Positions 56,082 to 64,000 of a stretch of 64,000 nucleotides of DNA are shown here, one piece after another (position 1 is the stretch's first letter; each line of letters starts with the position of its first letter). Position numbers and translations under genes: made by a program. This stretch comes from Clostridia bacterium (GTDB lineage Bacteria; Bacillota; Clostridia; Oscillospirales; Acutalibacteraceae), in the NCBI GenBank assembly GCA_017516485.1, contig JAFXCH010000058.1:1-64000 (forward strand), written 5' to 3'. The notes below the pieces were generated by a model that was given only the letters and a program-made list of their open reading frames with translations, searched no databases and had not been told where the DNA came from.

Positions 56082-56816
56082 TTACACTATAAAGCCGCCG
56101 TCAACACCGAGTATTTGTCCGGTTATAAACGAAGCTTTTTCGGATGCCAAGAAAACAGCAGCCTGAGCAACCTCTTCAGGTTCACCTATACGGCACAGCG
56201 GAGTTTCGTCGCTGAGAGCTGCCATATCAGCCTCGGTCAGGTTCTTGTTCATCTTTGTGTTTATCACACCGGGTGCAATACAGTTGACTGTGATTCCGCT
56301 TGGGCCAACCTCTTTTGCAAGTGCCTTTGTAAAGCCGATTACTGCCGCCTTTGACGCAGAGTAAAGCACCTCACAGGAAGCACCGCTGACACCCCACATT
56401 GAAGATATGTTTATAATTCTGCCGCTTTTACGGCGAATCATCGAGGGCAGTGCTGCACGGCAACAATTGACCGTACCGAGTGTGTTTACACCGAAAACAT
56501 AATCGTAATCGGCAAGCGTAGTATCGGTAAACAGCTTCTGCTGAGAAACGCCTGCATTGTTTACAAGCACGTCTACCTCACCAAGCTGAGCCTCGATTTC
56601 GGCAAACATTCCGTTTACTTCGGCTTCATCACGCAAATCAGCCGAAACACATACAGCCTCACAGCCATTGCCGTGAAGCTCATCTTTTAGTTTATTTGCC
56701 GCCGCTTCATCGGTATTGTAATGAATGGCGACCTTATAACCTTCGGCGGCAAAAAGCCGCACACAGGCGCTCCCGATACCGCCGGAAGCACCTGTGATAA
56801 GAACTGTTTTACTCAT
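56082..56816 (-). CDS. SDR-family oxidoreductase (FabG-like)
   Basis: The 244-aa protein has TGASGGIG (7-14), NNAGVSQ, the catalytic Ser in NISSMWGVSG, YSASK (Tyr/Lys) and PGVINTKM. It resembles 3-oxoacyl-ACP reductases, but no other fatty-acid gene is nearby, so the substrate is open. It starts 4 nt after the lipoprotein gene and is probably co-transcribed. Confidence 0.88.
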   Translation of the reverse strand: MSKTVLITGASGGIGSACVRLFAAEGYKVAIHYNTDEAAANKLKDELHGNGCEAVCVSADLRDEAEVNGMFAEIEAQLGEVDVLVNNAGVSQQKLFTDTTLADYDYVFGVNTLGTVNCCRAALPSMIRRKSGRIINISSMWGVSGASCEVLYSASKAAVIGFTKALAKEVGPSGITVNCIAPGVINTKMNKNLTEADMAALSDETPLCRIGEPEEVAQAAVFLASEKASFITGQILGVDGGFIV

Positions 56817-56820
56817 TTAA

Positions 56821-57711
56821 TTAAAAGCTGCCCATAAGGCCTGCGAGAGCACCGATATTATCCTCTGTGATCTCTTTATAGCCTGAAGGTATACTGAATA
56901 CGCCGTCGGGTACATTTGCAGAGAACTCATTGAAGTTTGTAACCTCTGATGTGCCATTGGAATCGACAATGTCAATTCTTTTGAGGTTATCGTTGCTGTC
57001 GAAATAATACTTGTTGGTGTTTACACCGTCTTGGTATGTTTCGCAGATATAGCTCTTACCGTCAAGCTGGACATTTGTTGTTTCGACGTACTTAAGCTCA
57101 TCGCTTGCCATCTTTTCTACCATACTCATCATTTTCTGTGTATCCATCGGACCAACACTTTCGGGAGGCATTGTGATGTAGTACTTAAGTGAGGGGAAAA
57201 TCATTTTGACAGAGTCTTTAGTGTAAATAACACGTACGTTTGTAGCGCCCATTTTCATTTCAGTGGCAAAATTATCGCCCTTGATGTACACCTTCACAGC
57301 TACACTCTGGCCTTCCATAGGCATTGAGCCGTCTACAAAGATTGCATTTTTGCTTGTTATGCTGTTAACAAGCTTCTTGAGCTTACTGTCTACAGGTACA
57401 CCTGATGCATCAACGTCAACATCTACCTTTTCACCATCGGGTGTTGTTTCAGCAGAGGAAGAATTTGATGAAGGCTTTGTTGTTACGGGTCTTGTAACGG
57501 TTATAACGGATGTATTGCCCTCAGCATCGGTAACGGCTTCGCCTGATGCGTCGGTCTGTACTACGGTTACTTCCTCGTAAGCTACACCTGCTGTTGTTGC
57601 ATTGGTTTCGTTTTCATCCTTCTTATCCTTATCGCCCTTACCGCAAGCGGCAAAAACGAAGAGCATTGCTGCAAGGAAAGCAAGGATTGCTACAGAATTT
57701 CTCTTTTTCAT
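56821..57711 (-). CDS. Lipoprotein with a LolA/LppX-like beta domain
   Basis: The 296-aa protein has a lipoprotein signal (lipobox FAAC, Cys near 23), a low-complexity Thr/Ser/Asp/Glu linker (about 33-100) and a folded domain (about 105-296) with MEGQSVAVKVYIKGDNFATEMKMG, KMIFPSLKYYITMPP and PDGVFSIPSGYKEI. The last motif resembles LolA/LppX-type lipoprotein carriers. Function is inferred only from that resemblance. It precedes the SDR gene in one transcript. Confidence 0.75.
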   Translation of the reverse strand: MKKRNSVAILAFLAAMLFVFAACGKGDKDKKDENETNATTAGVAYEEVTVVQTDASGEAVTDAEGNTSVITVTRPVTTKPSSNSSSAETTPDGEKVDVDVDASGVPVDSKLKKLVNSITSKNAIFVDGSMPMEGQSVAVKVYIKGDNFATEMKMGATNVRVIYTKDSVKMIFPSLKYYITMPPESVGPMDTQKMMSMVEKMASDELKYVETTNVQLDGKSYICETYQDGVNTNKYYFDSNDNLKRIDIVDSNGTSEVTNFNEFSANVPDGVFSIPSGYKEITEDNIGALAGLMGSF

Positions 57712-57784
57712 TTTTTATTCTCCTTTTTAATAAAGTATTATTATGATAGCTTAATTATATATATTTTGTCAAGCACGGGTAAAA

Positions 57785-58068
57785 TGTGGCAGAGCTAAAA
57801 ATCAAATCGTACGAAGCAATTCATTAAAACATAAAGGCAATAACATAAGTTTTTCTCGGTGCTGCAGTCTTTATTTTGTGCATCGATTTTATTGAGGTAT
57901 TAAAACACAAAGACAATGGCTCTGACTTTCCTCGGTGTCTCTGACTTAACTTTGTGTATCAACTTTATCGAGGCATTAAAAATGATTTGCCTTACGGCAT
58001 GATTTGGTTAAAAACCATGATTTGTTGCTTAACGCAACACGATTTGAATTGATTCATCAATTCATTAA
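57785..58068. repeat. Hairpin-ladder repeat, locus G (re-shuffled right half, two central modules)
   Basis: A degenerate left side is followed by two central modules at about 57829-57903 and 57905-57979, then ATGATTT-spaced hairpins GCCttacGGC, GGTT/AACC, GTTGC/GCAAC and GAATTGA/TCAATTC, ending CATT. The last two are hairpins found in the left half elsewhere. The locus ends 3 nt from the stop codon of the CorC-type gene. Nothing else is visible in 57712-57784. Confidence 0.82.
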
Positions 58069-58071
58069 ATA

Positions 58072-59490
58072 TCAGTCATCCTGCTCATCTTTATTGCGGC
58101 GCCTGCCAAGAAGAAGGTGAGGCTCATCCTCATCATCGTCATCCTCTTCTTCCACGGGAAGAATCTCGACCTTGAGCTTACCTATACGTTTATCTTCGAG
58201 GTTGAGGATTGTAAAGTGAAGATTCTCATAATCAATCTCGTTCATTTCGCCGTCGTTAGGCAGATAACCGAGCAGACTTATTACAAAGCCGCCGATTGTA
58301 TCATATTCATCTTCGGGAAGGTTTACACCGACGTGTTCATTTACTTCGTCAATGGGTGTTGTGCCGTCAACGGTGAATGTAGTTTCGTCTATAACGGAAA
58401 AATCCTCTTCCTCATTGTCGTATTCATCCTGAATATTACCGACAATTGACTCGAGCAGGTCCTCAAGAGTAACGATACCTGCAGTACCGCCGTATTCGTC
58501 AACAACAACAGCCATCTGCACGCGACGTGCCGTCATCTCCTGGAAAAGCATTCCGCATTTCATTGACTCGGGTACAAAGTACGGCTCACGCATAATTTTG
58601 CGAAGATTCTCCTGCTTGGGCACGGACGAGCCGATGTAACCGATAAGGTCTTTGATATAGACAATACCGATGATTTTATCAAGGCTTTCTTCGTAAACGG
58701 GAATTCTGGAATAGCCTTCCTTCTCCGCAATCTCAACAACATCCTGAATCGGGTCATTGATTTCTACAGCCGAAACATCTGTACGGTGAGTCATAATGTC
58801 GCCTGCATCAATATCGTCAAACTCAAATATGTTGTTAATCATTTCCTTCTGGGTGTCTTCAATAACACCCTTCTCGCCGCCGACATCAACCATCATACGG
58901 ATTTCTTCTTCGGTAACCTCTTCGGGCTCTGAATTGGGGTCAATACCAATCAGCCTGAGAATTCCGTTTACCGAAAGCGAAAGCACCTTTACAAACGGCT
59001 TTGTGACCGCTGCAACAAAGGTGAGCACACCTGCGATACGGAAAGAAATCTTCTCGGGATTGTACATGGCAACACGCTTGGGCACAAGCTCGCCGAGTAC
59101 AAGTGAGAAATAGGATGTGATAAGCGTGATTACAACAAGGCTGAAGCCTTCAACTACCGACATCGGTATATTGATTGCGTCAGCAACTGAGCTGAGTGCA
59201 CCCGAAAGCATCTCGACAAAGCTCTGTGAAGCAGATGCGGATGACAAGAAACCGGCGAGAGTAACGCCTATCTGGATTGTTGAGAGGAATTTGCTGGGAT
59301 TGCTTGTGAGTTTAAGCAGCTTTTTAGCCTTTTTGTTTCCCTCCTGTGCCTGCTTTTCAAGCTTGGCATCGTTGAGAGAGATAATCGCTATTTCGCTCAT
59401 TGCAAAAAACGCATTGATAAGAATAAGTACTAAAAGCAATACGATTTTAAAAATAAGTGAAGTTGCAGTATTAGGCCCGGGGTCGTCCAT
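58072..59490 (-). CDS. CNNM/HlyC-CorC-type membrane protein with CBS pair
   Basis: The 472-aa protein has an N-terminal DUF21/CNNM domain with four hydrophobic segments (about 10-185), two CBS domains (GDIMTHRTDVSAVEI..., ...RRVQMAVVVDEYGGTAGIVTLEDLLE) and a C-terminal CorC_HlyC domain. CNNM relatives act in Mg2+ or Co2+ transport. The C-terminal ~25 residues are highly acidic then basic (EEEDDDDEDE...GRRRNKDEQDD), perhaps a metal-sensing tail. It is monocistronic. Confidence 0.9.
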   Translation of the reverse strand: MDDPGPNTATSLIFKIVLLLVLILINAFFAMSEIAIISLNDAKLEKQAQEGNKKAKKLLKLTSNPSKFLSTIQIGVTLAGFLSSASASQSFVEMLSGALSSVADAINIPMSVVEGFSLVVITLITSYFSLVLGELVPKRVAMYNPEKISFRIAGVLTFVAAVTKPFVKVLSLSVNGILRLIGIDPNSEPEEVTEEEIRMMVDVGGEKGVIEDTQKEMINNIFEFDDIDAGDIMTHRTDVSAVEINDPIQDVVEIAEKEGYSRIPVYEESLDKIIGIVYIKDLIGYIGSSVPKQENLRKIMREPYFVPESMKCGMLFQEMTARRVQMAVVVDEYGGTAGIVTLEDLLESIVGNIQDEYDNEEEDFSVIDETTFTVDGTTPIDEVNEHVGVNLPEDEYDTIGGFVISLLGYLPNDGEMNEIDYENLHFTILNLEDKRIGKLKVEILPVEEEDDDDEDEPHLLLGRRRNKDEQDD

Positions 59491-59582
59491 TTCAGACTTT
59501 CTCCTTTCAGTTGCGGTTTTACCGCCTATAAGAATTATAATAATTATTAAACATCTATTATATAGATGGTTTAATCGTGGAT

Positions 59583-59836
59583 AATGAATTGATTTATCAA
59601 TTCAAATCGTGGAGCGTTAAGCGAGAAATCATGGCGTTTACGCCAAATCATGCGACAGCAAATCATAAAAAACAAAGACAACGGCAGATGTTTTTCTCGG
59701 TGCAATCATCTTTATTGTGTGTATCAATTTTATTGAGGTATTAAAAATGATTTGCCTACGGCATGATTTGATTTTTTTCAAAATCATGATTTGCAAAATT
59801 TCATTTTGCGTGATTTGCGTTTTTACAAAACGCATT
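59583..59836 (+). repeat. Hairpin-ladder repeat, locus H (full 4+4)
   Basis: AATG, four left hairpins including GGCG-TTTA-CGCC (59633-59644), one central module (about 59670-59745), four right hairpins ending GCGTTTT/AAAACGC and CATT. It ends 4 nt from the alr stop codon on the opposite side. Positions 59491-59582 contain a likely promoter region but no gene. Confidence 0.88.
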
Positions 59837-59840
59837 GTAC

Positions 59841-60977
59841 TTATTTCCCGTCGATATAAACTCTCGGAACACGCTTTGTAATATCGCACACATACTCGTA
59901 GTTGAAGCTGCCTGCGGTTTTTGCAAGCTCTTCAACCGTGAGCCTCTGGTTGCCGTCGGTACCGACGATTGTCACCTCGTCGCCCTGCTTTACATCGGGA
60001 ATATCGGTAACATCTACCATAAACTGGTCCATACAAACTCTGCCTATAACCGGAGCACTGTGGCCGTTGATGAGCACCCTACCCTTATTGGTAAGCAGAC
60101 GCGGATAGCAATCGCCATAGCCGCAGGGTATTGTAGCAACAAGCGTATCACGCTTTGCCATAAATGCCGCACCGTAGCCGACGGTATCACCCTCGCGTAC
60201 TTTTTTGATATAAGCGATATGGCTTTTAATCTGCATTACGGGAGTAGTCGGCAGATTTTCAAACTTAACCTCGTCAGACGGGTCAAGACCGTATGTGACT
60301 ATACCGCAACGCACCATATCAAAACAGCCGCCGTCAAAATCCATAATAGCGGCAGAGTTGTAGAGGTGACGCAAAGGAATATTCACACCTGCCTGCTCAA
60401 TACGCCCGGTAAAGCTCTCAAACAAAGCCCTCTGCTTATTTGCAAAGCTCTTATCGGCAAAGTCAGCACAGGCAAGGTGAGAGAAAACACCTTTGACATT
60501 GATGCCCTCAAGAGAAGCAATCTGCTTTATCTCTTCAAGGCTTTCGTCGCACGGAATAAGACCGATTCGGTGCATACCCGTATCAATCTTGATATGAACA
60601 CCTGCTTTTCTGCCCAGTCTGAGTGCAACTTCTGAGAGCTGCTTTGCAGTTTCATATTGGAAAACGGTAAGGTCGATACCGTTAAGTACAGCCGCTTCAA
60701 ACAGCTCGGGGAATGCGTAGCTGAGCACAAGAATCGGCTTTTTGATACCGCTTGTGCGAAGCTGCAAGCCCTCTTCTACAGTAGCAACGCCGTAGGCATA
60801 AGCACTGCTGTCCTCAAGAGCTTTAGCAATCGGCACAGCACCGTGACCGTAAGCATCAGCCTTGAGGATTACCATAACCTTAACGCCGTCGCCGACTCTT
60901 GACTGTACGGCGGCGACATTCGAGCGTACTGCATCGAGGTCTATATAGGCACATACTCTGCTGTTAGTGTTCATCAA
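59841..60977 (-). CDS. alr: Alanine racemase
   Basis: Alr makes D-alanine for peptidoglycan. The 378-aa PLP enzyme has the Schiff-base lysine in VILKADAYGHG (near 34), the IDTGMHRIG segment, and the second-base tyrosine in DTVGYGAAF. The C-terminal beta domain is complete with GRVCMDQFMVDV. It is monocistronic between ladders H and I. Confidence 0.95.
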   Translation of the reverse strand: MMNTNSRVCAYIDLDAVRSNVAAVQSRVGDGVKVMVILKADAYGHGAVPIAKALEDSSAYAYGVATVEEGLQLRTSGIKKPILVLSYAFPELFEAAVLNGIDLTVFQYETAKQLSEVALRLGRKAGVHIKIDTGMHRIGLIPCDESLEEIKQIASLEGINVKGVFSHLACADFADKSFANKQRALFESFTGRIEQAGVNIPLRHLYNSAAIMDFDGGCFDMVRCGIVTYGLDPSDEVKFENLPTTPVMQIKSHIAYIKKVREGDTVGYGAAFMAKRDTLVATIPCGYGDCYPRLLTNKGRVLINGHSAPVIGRVCMDQFMVDVTDIPDVKQGDEVTIVGTDGNQRLTVEELAKTAGSFNYEYVCDITKRVPRVYIDGK

Positions 60978-61001
60978 AATTAAATTACCTTTAAATATAT
61001 T

Positions 61002-61256
61002 AATGAAATGATTTTAATCATTTCAAATCATGGAGCGGCAAGCGAGAAATCATGGCGATATGCCAAATCATGCGAAGCAAATCATTAAAACAGAAAGACA
61101 GTGGCACAACTTTTCTCGGTACTACGGACTTTCCTATGTGCATCGATTTCATTGAGGTATTTTAAATATGATTTGCCTTACGGCATGATTTGATTTCAAT
61201 GAAATCATGAATTGCAAAATATAAATTTTGCATGATTTGCACCTTACGGTGCATTT
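61002..61256 (+). repeat. Hairpin-ladder repeat, locus I (full 4+4)
   Basis: AATG and GAAATGATT/AATCATTTC (61005-61024) start the left half. Spacers are AAATCAT. One central module (about 61089-61160) follows. Right hairpins include GATTTC-AAT-GAAATC and end GCACC-TTAC-GGTGC (61239-61252), quite different from the GTGTTT/AAACAC of other copies. It ends at the stop codon of metY. Confidence 0.88.
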
Positions 61257-62536
61257 TATTTGATTGCATCAAGAGCCTGCTGGATATCCTCGATAATATC
61301 ATCGACATTTTCGATACCGACGGAGAAACGGATAAGGTCGGGTGAAACGCCGCACTCAACAAGCTCGCTGTCGCTGAGCTGACGGTGAGTTGAGGATGCA
61401 GGGTGAAGCACACAAGTGCGTGCGTCTGCAACGTGGGTTACGATTGCGGCAAGCTTGAGAGAATTCATAAACTTCTCTGCCTTTTCTCTGCCGCCCTTTA
61501 CCCCGAATGATACAACACCGCAGGTGCCGTTCGGCATATACTTCTGAACAAGCGGATAGTACTTGTTGGAAGGCAGTGCAGGGTAATTAACCCAGGAAAC
61601 CTGCTCGTTATTTTCAAGGTACTCGGCAACCTTGAGAGCGTTTGAGCAGTGACGCTCCATACGCAGTGCAAGCGTTTCAAGGCCGAGGTTAAGATAAAAT
61701 GAATTCTGCGGAGCAGGAGTTGAGCCGTAGTCACGCAGAAGCTGTGCAACGATTTTTGTAACATAGCCTGCCTTGCCGAAATCACGGGTATAAACCGCAC
61801 CGTGGTAGCTTTCGTCAGGCTGAGTAAGACCGGGGAATTTATCATTCTGCTCCCAGTCAAAATTACCGCTGTCGACAACGACACCGCCGATTATATTTGC
61901 GTGACCCTCCATATACTTTGTTGTGGAATGGGTTACGATATCTGCACCGAATTCAAACGGACGGCAGTTAATCGGAGTCGGGAAAGTATTGTCTATAATA
62001 AGCGGAACGCCGTGTGCGTGGGCAACGCGTGCAAACTTCTCAATATCGAGCACGTCGAGTGAGGGGTTTGCGATTGTTTCGCCGAAAACAGCCTTTGTAT
62101 TGGGACGGAAGAGTGCTGAAATCTCCTCTTCGCTTGCATTCGGGTCAACAAAGGTTACGTCGATACCGATTTTACGCATTGTGACGTTAAAGAGGTTGAA
62201 CGTGCCGCCGTAGATTGTTGCGGCAGAGATAAAGTGGTCGCCCGCACCCATGATATTGATGAGTGAGAAGAAGTTTGCCGCCTGACCCGAAGAGGTGAGC
62301 ACTGCGGCAACACCACCCTCAAGCATAGCGATCTTCTGTGCGACGATATCGCTTGTAGGGTTTGCAAGGCGTGTATACATATAACCGGGCTCGAGGTCAA
62401 ACAGCTTTGCCATTGCCTCGCTTGTATCGTACTTGTAGGTTGTGCTCTGGTAAATCGGGAGCACTCTCGGCTCACCGTTTTTCGGCTCGTAAGCACCCTG
62501 AACACATTTTGTATCTATTCTGTAATTTTCTTTCAT
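61256..62536 (-). CDS. metY: O-acetylhomoserine sulfhydrylase-like PLP enzyme
   Basis: The 426-aa Cys/Met-metabolism enzyme starts MKENYRIDTKCVQGAYEPKNGEP and has the PLP lysine in THSTTKYMEGH, the DNTFPTPINCRPFEFGADIV segment and SVGIENVDDIIEDIQQAL. Length and ending match MetY rather than the shorter MetB/MetC. It would make homocysteine from O-acetylhomoserine and sulfide. I use ATG 62536 with AAGGAG; a longer frame to 62656 runs into apgM. It follows apgM by 31 nt. Confidence 0.9.
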   Translation of the reverse strand: MKENYRIDTKCVQGAYEPKNGEPRVLPIYQSTTYKYDTSEAMAKLFDLEPGYMYTRLANPTSDIVAQKIAMLEGGVAAVLTSSGQAANFFSLINIMGAGDHFISAATIYGGTFNLFNVTMRKIGIDVTFVDPNASEEEISALFRPNTKAVFGETIANPSLDVLDIEKFARVAHAHGVPLIIDNTFPTPINCRPFEFGADIVTHSTTKYMEGHANIIGGVVVDSGNFDWEQNDKFPGLTQPDESYHGAVYTRDFGKAGYVTKIVAQLLRDYGSTPAPQNSFYLNLGLETLALRMERHCSNALKVAEYLENNEQVSWVNYPALPSNKYYPLVQKYMPNGTCGVVSFGVKGGREKAEKFMNSLKLAAIVTHVADARTCVLHPASSTHRQLSDSELVECGVSPDLIRFSVGIENVDDIIEDIQQALDAIK

Positions 62537-62567
62537 AAAGAAAACTCTCCTTAAATTGCGAATTGTA

Positions 62568-63779
62568 TTACTCTGCGAAAAAATGCTGAATAAGCGAAGG
62601 ACCGAAATCGACAAAGTTGCCTGTTGCCTCGGCTGTCTTTTCGTTGATTGATTCAACGCCGCTATCCTTCTCGCCCTGCTTGTGGTAAATCATATATGGA
62701 ACAGGGTCGGAAGCGTGAGTCTTTGTCTTTATCGGTGTGGGATGGTCGGGAAGAATCATCACCTTATAGTCATCATACTTCTCAAGTGCCTCAAGAAGAA
62801 TCGGAAGCACCTTTTCGTCGATAATCTCGATTGAGCGGACCTTGTTTTCGGGCTCTGCTCTATGGCCGCACTCGTCGGGTGCTTCAATATGAATATATAC
62901 GAAATCGCAGCCGTTTTCGAGTGCATCAACGGCAGCCTTTGCTTTGCCCTCGAAATTAGTGTCAATATAGCCTGTTGCACCCTCAACCTCGGGTACGAGC
63001 ATACCTGCACCGATACCGATACCTTTGAGCAGGTCAACTGCAGAAACGATACAGCCCTTCATACCGAATTTCTCTTCAAAATTCTCAAGCTGAGGCTTTG
63101 TGCCTTCACCCCAGAGCCAGATTGAATTTGCAGGGCGCTTGCCCTCGGCAATTCTTCTCTTGTTTACGGGATGGTCCTTGAGCAAGTCATAGCTTTCACG
63201 CATCATCTTTGTAAGCTTTTCGGCTGAAGGTGCGGTTGAGATATAGCTGCCGACAACTCTGTCGGAAATATCGTGAGGCGGAGTCATTGTACCAAGCTGA
63301 GTTGTACCGCCGTGGTGAATAAGGCAGTGACGGTAGCTGACACCTGGATAGAAATCAAACTCACCGCCGCCGAAATGCTCCTGCACGGTTTTGATGATTT
63401 CAGCCGCATCCTCGCTGGAAATATCACCTGCGGAATAATCAATCATAGTCTTGTCGTCGTAATTCTCTTCGTCTGAAAGAGTTACGACGTTACATCTGAG
63501 AGCAACATCGGTAACACTCATCTTAACACCGATGCTGATAGCCTCGAGCGGAGAGCGACCTGTATAGCAGACTGCAGGGTCGTAGCCGAGCACGCTGAGG
63601 TTTGCAACGTCACTGCCGGGCTTGAGGCCTGCGGCAACGGTACGTACAAGACCAACCTCACCCTTGCTTGCCATACGGTCAAACAGCGGCTTCTTTGCAA
63701 GCTCCATAGGAGTCTTACCGCCGAGCGCATCTACGGGGTAGTCTGCCATTCCGTCATATAAAACTACTGCGTATTTCAT
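62568..63779 (-). CDS. apgM: ApgM-type cofactor-independent phosphoglycerate mutase (possible homoserine kinase analogue)
   Basis: The 403-aa alkaline-phosphatase-superfamily protein has MKYAVVLYDGMADYP (metal-binding Asp), KPGSDVANLSVLGYDP (nucleophile Ser region), and VYIHIEAPDECGHRAE / ILPDHPTPI metal ligands. Archaeal-type ApgM interconverts 2- and 3-phosphoglycerate. In anaerobic bacteria a paralogue beside threonine/methionine genes is believed to replace homoserine kinase. Its position directly before metY suits that view. Either role is possible. Confidence 0.85.
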   Translation of the reverse strand: MKYAVVLYDGMADYPVDALGGKTPMELAKKPLFDRMASKGEVGLVRTVAAGLKPGSDVANLSVLGYDPAVCYTGRSPLEAISIGVKMSVTDVALRCNVVTLSDEENYDDKTMIDYSAGDISSEDAAEIIKTVQEHFGGGEFDFYPGVSYRHCLIHHGGTTQLGTMTPPHDISDRVVGSYISTAPSAEKLTKMMRESYDLLKDHPVNKRRIAEGKRPANSIWLWGEGTKPQLENFEEKFGMKGCIVSAVDLLKGIGIGAGMLVPEVEGATGYIDTNFEGKAKAAVDALENGCDFVYIHIEAPDECGHRAEPENKVRSIEIIDEKVLPILLEALEKYDDYKVMILPDHPTPIKTKTHASDPVPYMIYHKQGEKDSGVESINEKTAEATGNFVDFGPSLIQHFFAE

Positions 63780-63836
63780 AGTATTACCAAACTTTCTGTA
63801 TGCTGTGATATATATACTGAAATTTATTGACCAAAA

Positions 63837-63907
63837 ATGCGTTGAAAACGCAAATCATGCAAAATTTATTTTGCAAATCATGATTTGAATTGATAAATCA
63901 ATTCATT
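63837..63907. repeat. Hairpin-ladder repeat, locus J (short 2+1 form)
   Basis: AATG, GCGTT/AACGC, AAATCAT, GCAAAAT/ATTTTGC, AAATCATGATTT, GAATTGA/TCAATTC, CATT. There is no central module. It ends 3 nt from the stop codon of the next gene. Confidence 0.78.
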
Positions 63908-63909
63908 AA

Positions 63910-64000
63910 TTATTTGAAGTACTTAACACCGGACTCGAATATCTTCTGGTCCTTGTTGTAGGGAACATTCTTGTAGAGGTTGTCGCCCTTACGCTCACTG
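63910..64000 (-). CDS. 3' end of a gene running off the window
   Basis: The last 29-30 codons of a minus-strand gene end at TAA 63910-63912. The visible C-terminus reads NLYKNVPYNKDQKIFESG and ends VKYFK. It is too short for a family call. Its start lies beyond 64000. Confidence 0.65.
   Translation of the reverse strand, partial: SERKGDNLYKNVPYNKDQKIFESGVKYFK

Noticed and set aside
62537..62656. N-terminal extension of metY
   Set aside because: It overlaps the apgM coding end; AAGGAG precedes the internal ATG at 62536.

Overview
The window is about 64 kb of a low-to-mid GC Gram-positive chromosome. Class A RNase P RNA, the rimP-nusA-ylxR-infB-rbfA-nrnA-truB-ribF cluster, an LCP-family cell-wall protein, DUF1540 and DUF378 small proteins, lipoprotein signals and Clostridia-like protein sequences all fit an anaerobic gut Clostridium, probably of the Oscillospirales (inference; no rRNA is present). 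Promoters are ordinary sigma-A type, and several are exact 17-bp-spaced TTGACA/TATAAT matches. I see no insertion sequence, prophage, CRISPR array or tRNA.

Layout. 1-3980: a hairpin array, secreted proteins, a HAD phosphatase and a TtcA-like tRNA thiolase. 4287-12798: murD, secA, a Crp/Fnr-type regulator, a DUF6056-like membrane protein, ychF and pth. 13416-19181: mfd, a DUF378 protein and a GH20 hexosaminidase. 19218-21284: a small regulatory and degenerate stretch (RHH repressor, DUF1540 protein, acidic secreted protein, decayed ABC ATPase). 21327-27157: patatin, CAT-like acetyltransferase, fur-znuA-znuC, maf and a double EEP-domain nuclease/phosphatase. 27374-37960: dCMP deaminase, CapD-type epimerase, a PI-PLC-like/PfkB/Gfo-Idh operon, and a glycosyltransferase/QueG-like/secreted hydrolase operon. 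38306-45922: the translation and riboflavin cluster. 46106-50579: membrane proteins and a Ca2+-type P-ATPase. 50679-54722: rnpB, LCP protein, uxaC and aldo-keto reductase. 55150-64000: zinc-ribbon membrane protein, SDR, lipoprotein, CorC-type protein, alr, metY and apgM.

The most striking content is non-coding. Ten intergenic loci (A to J) carry a modular repeat with a strict grammar. Seven full copies begin AATG and end CATT. They contain four mini-hairpins separated by the heptamer AAATCAT, then one to four copies of a ~75-bp central module, then four more hairpins separated by the reverse complement ATGATTT. The stems are kept but their sequences change in a compensatory way between copies. 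The two sets of heptamers could pair with each other, giving a ladder with hairpins on both sides. The central module has interleaved complementary arms compatible with a pseudoknot. Nearly every copy abuts a stop codon. A second array at 78-228 follows the same grammar with 3+3 hairpins and ATATCAT/ATGATAT spacers. I know of no named family with this architecture, and it is my best candidate for an undescribed system. Whether it is a mobile element, an RNA structure, a 3'-end processing signal or a chromosome-architecture site cannot be decided from the sequence.

Other points of interest are a strong pseudoknot candidate at 28426-28498, a 16-bp-arm palindrome at the start of the fur-znuAC transcript, an RHH repressor with its operator on its own -10 box, and a duplicated DUF1540 tail fused to a decayed ABC ATPase.
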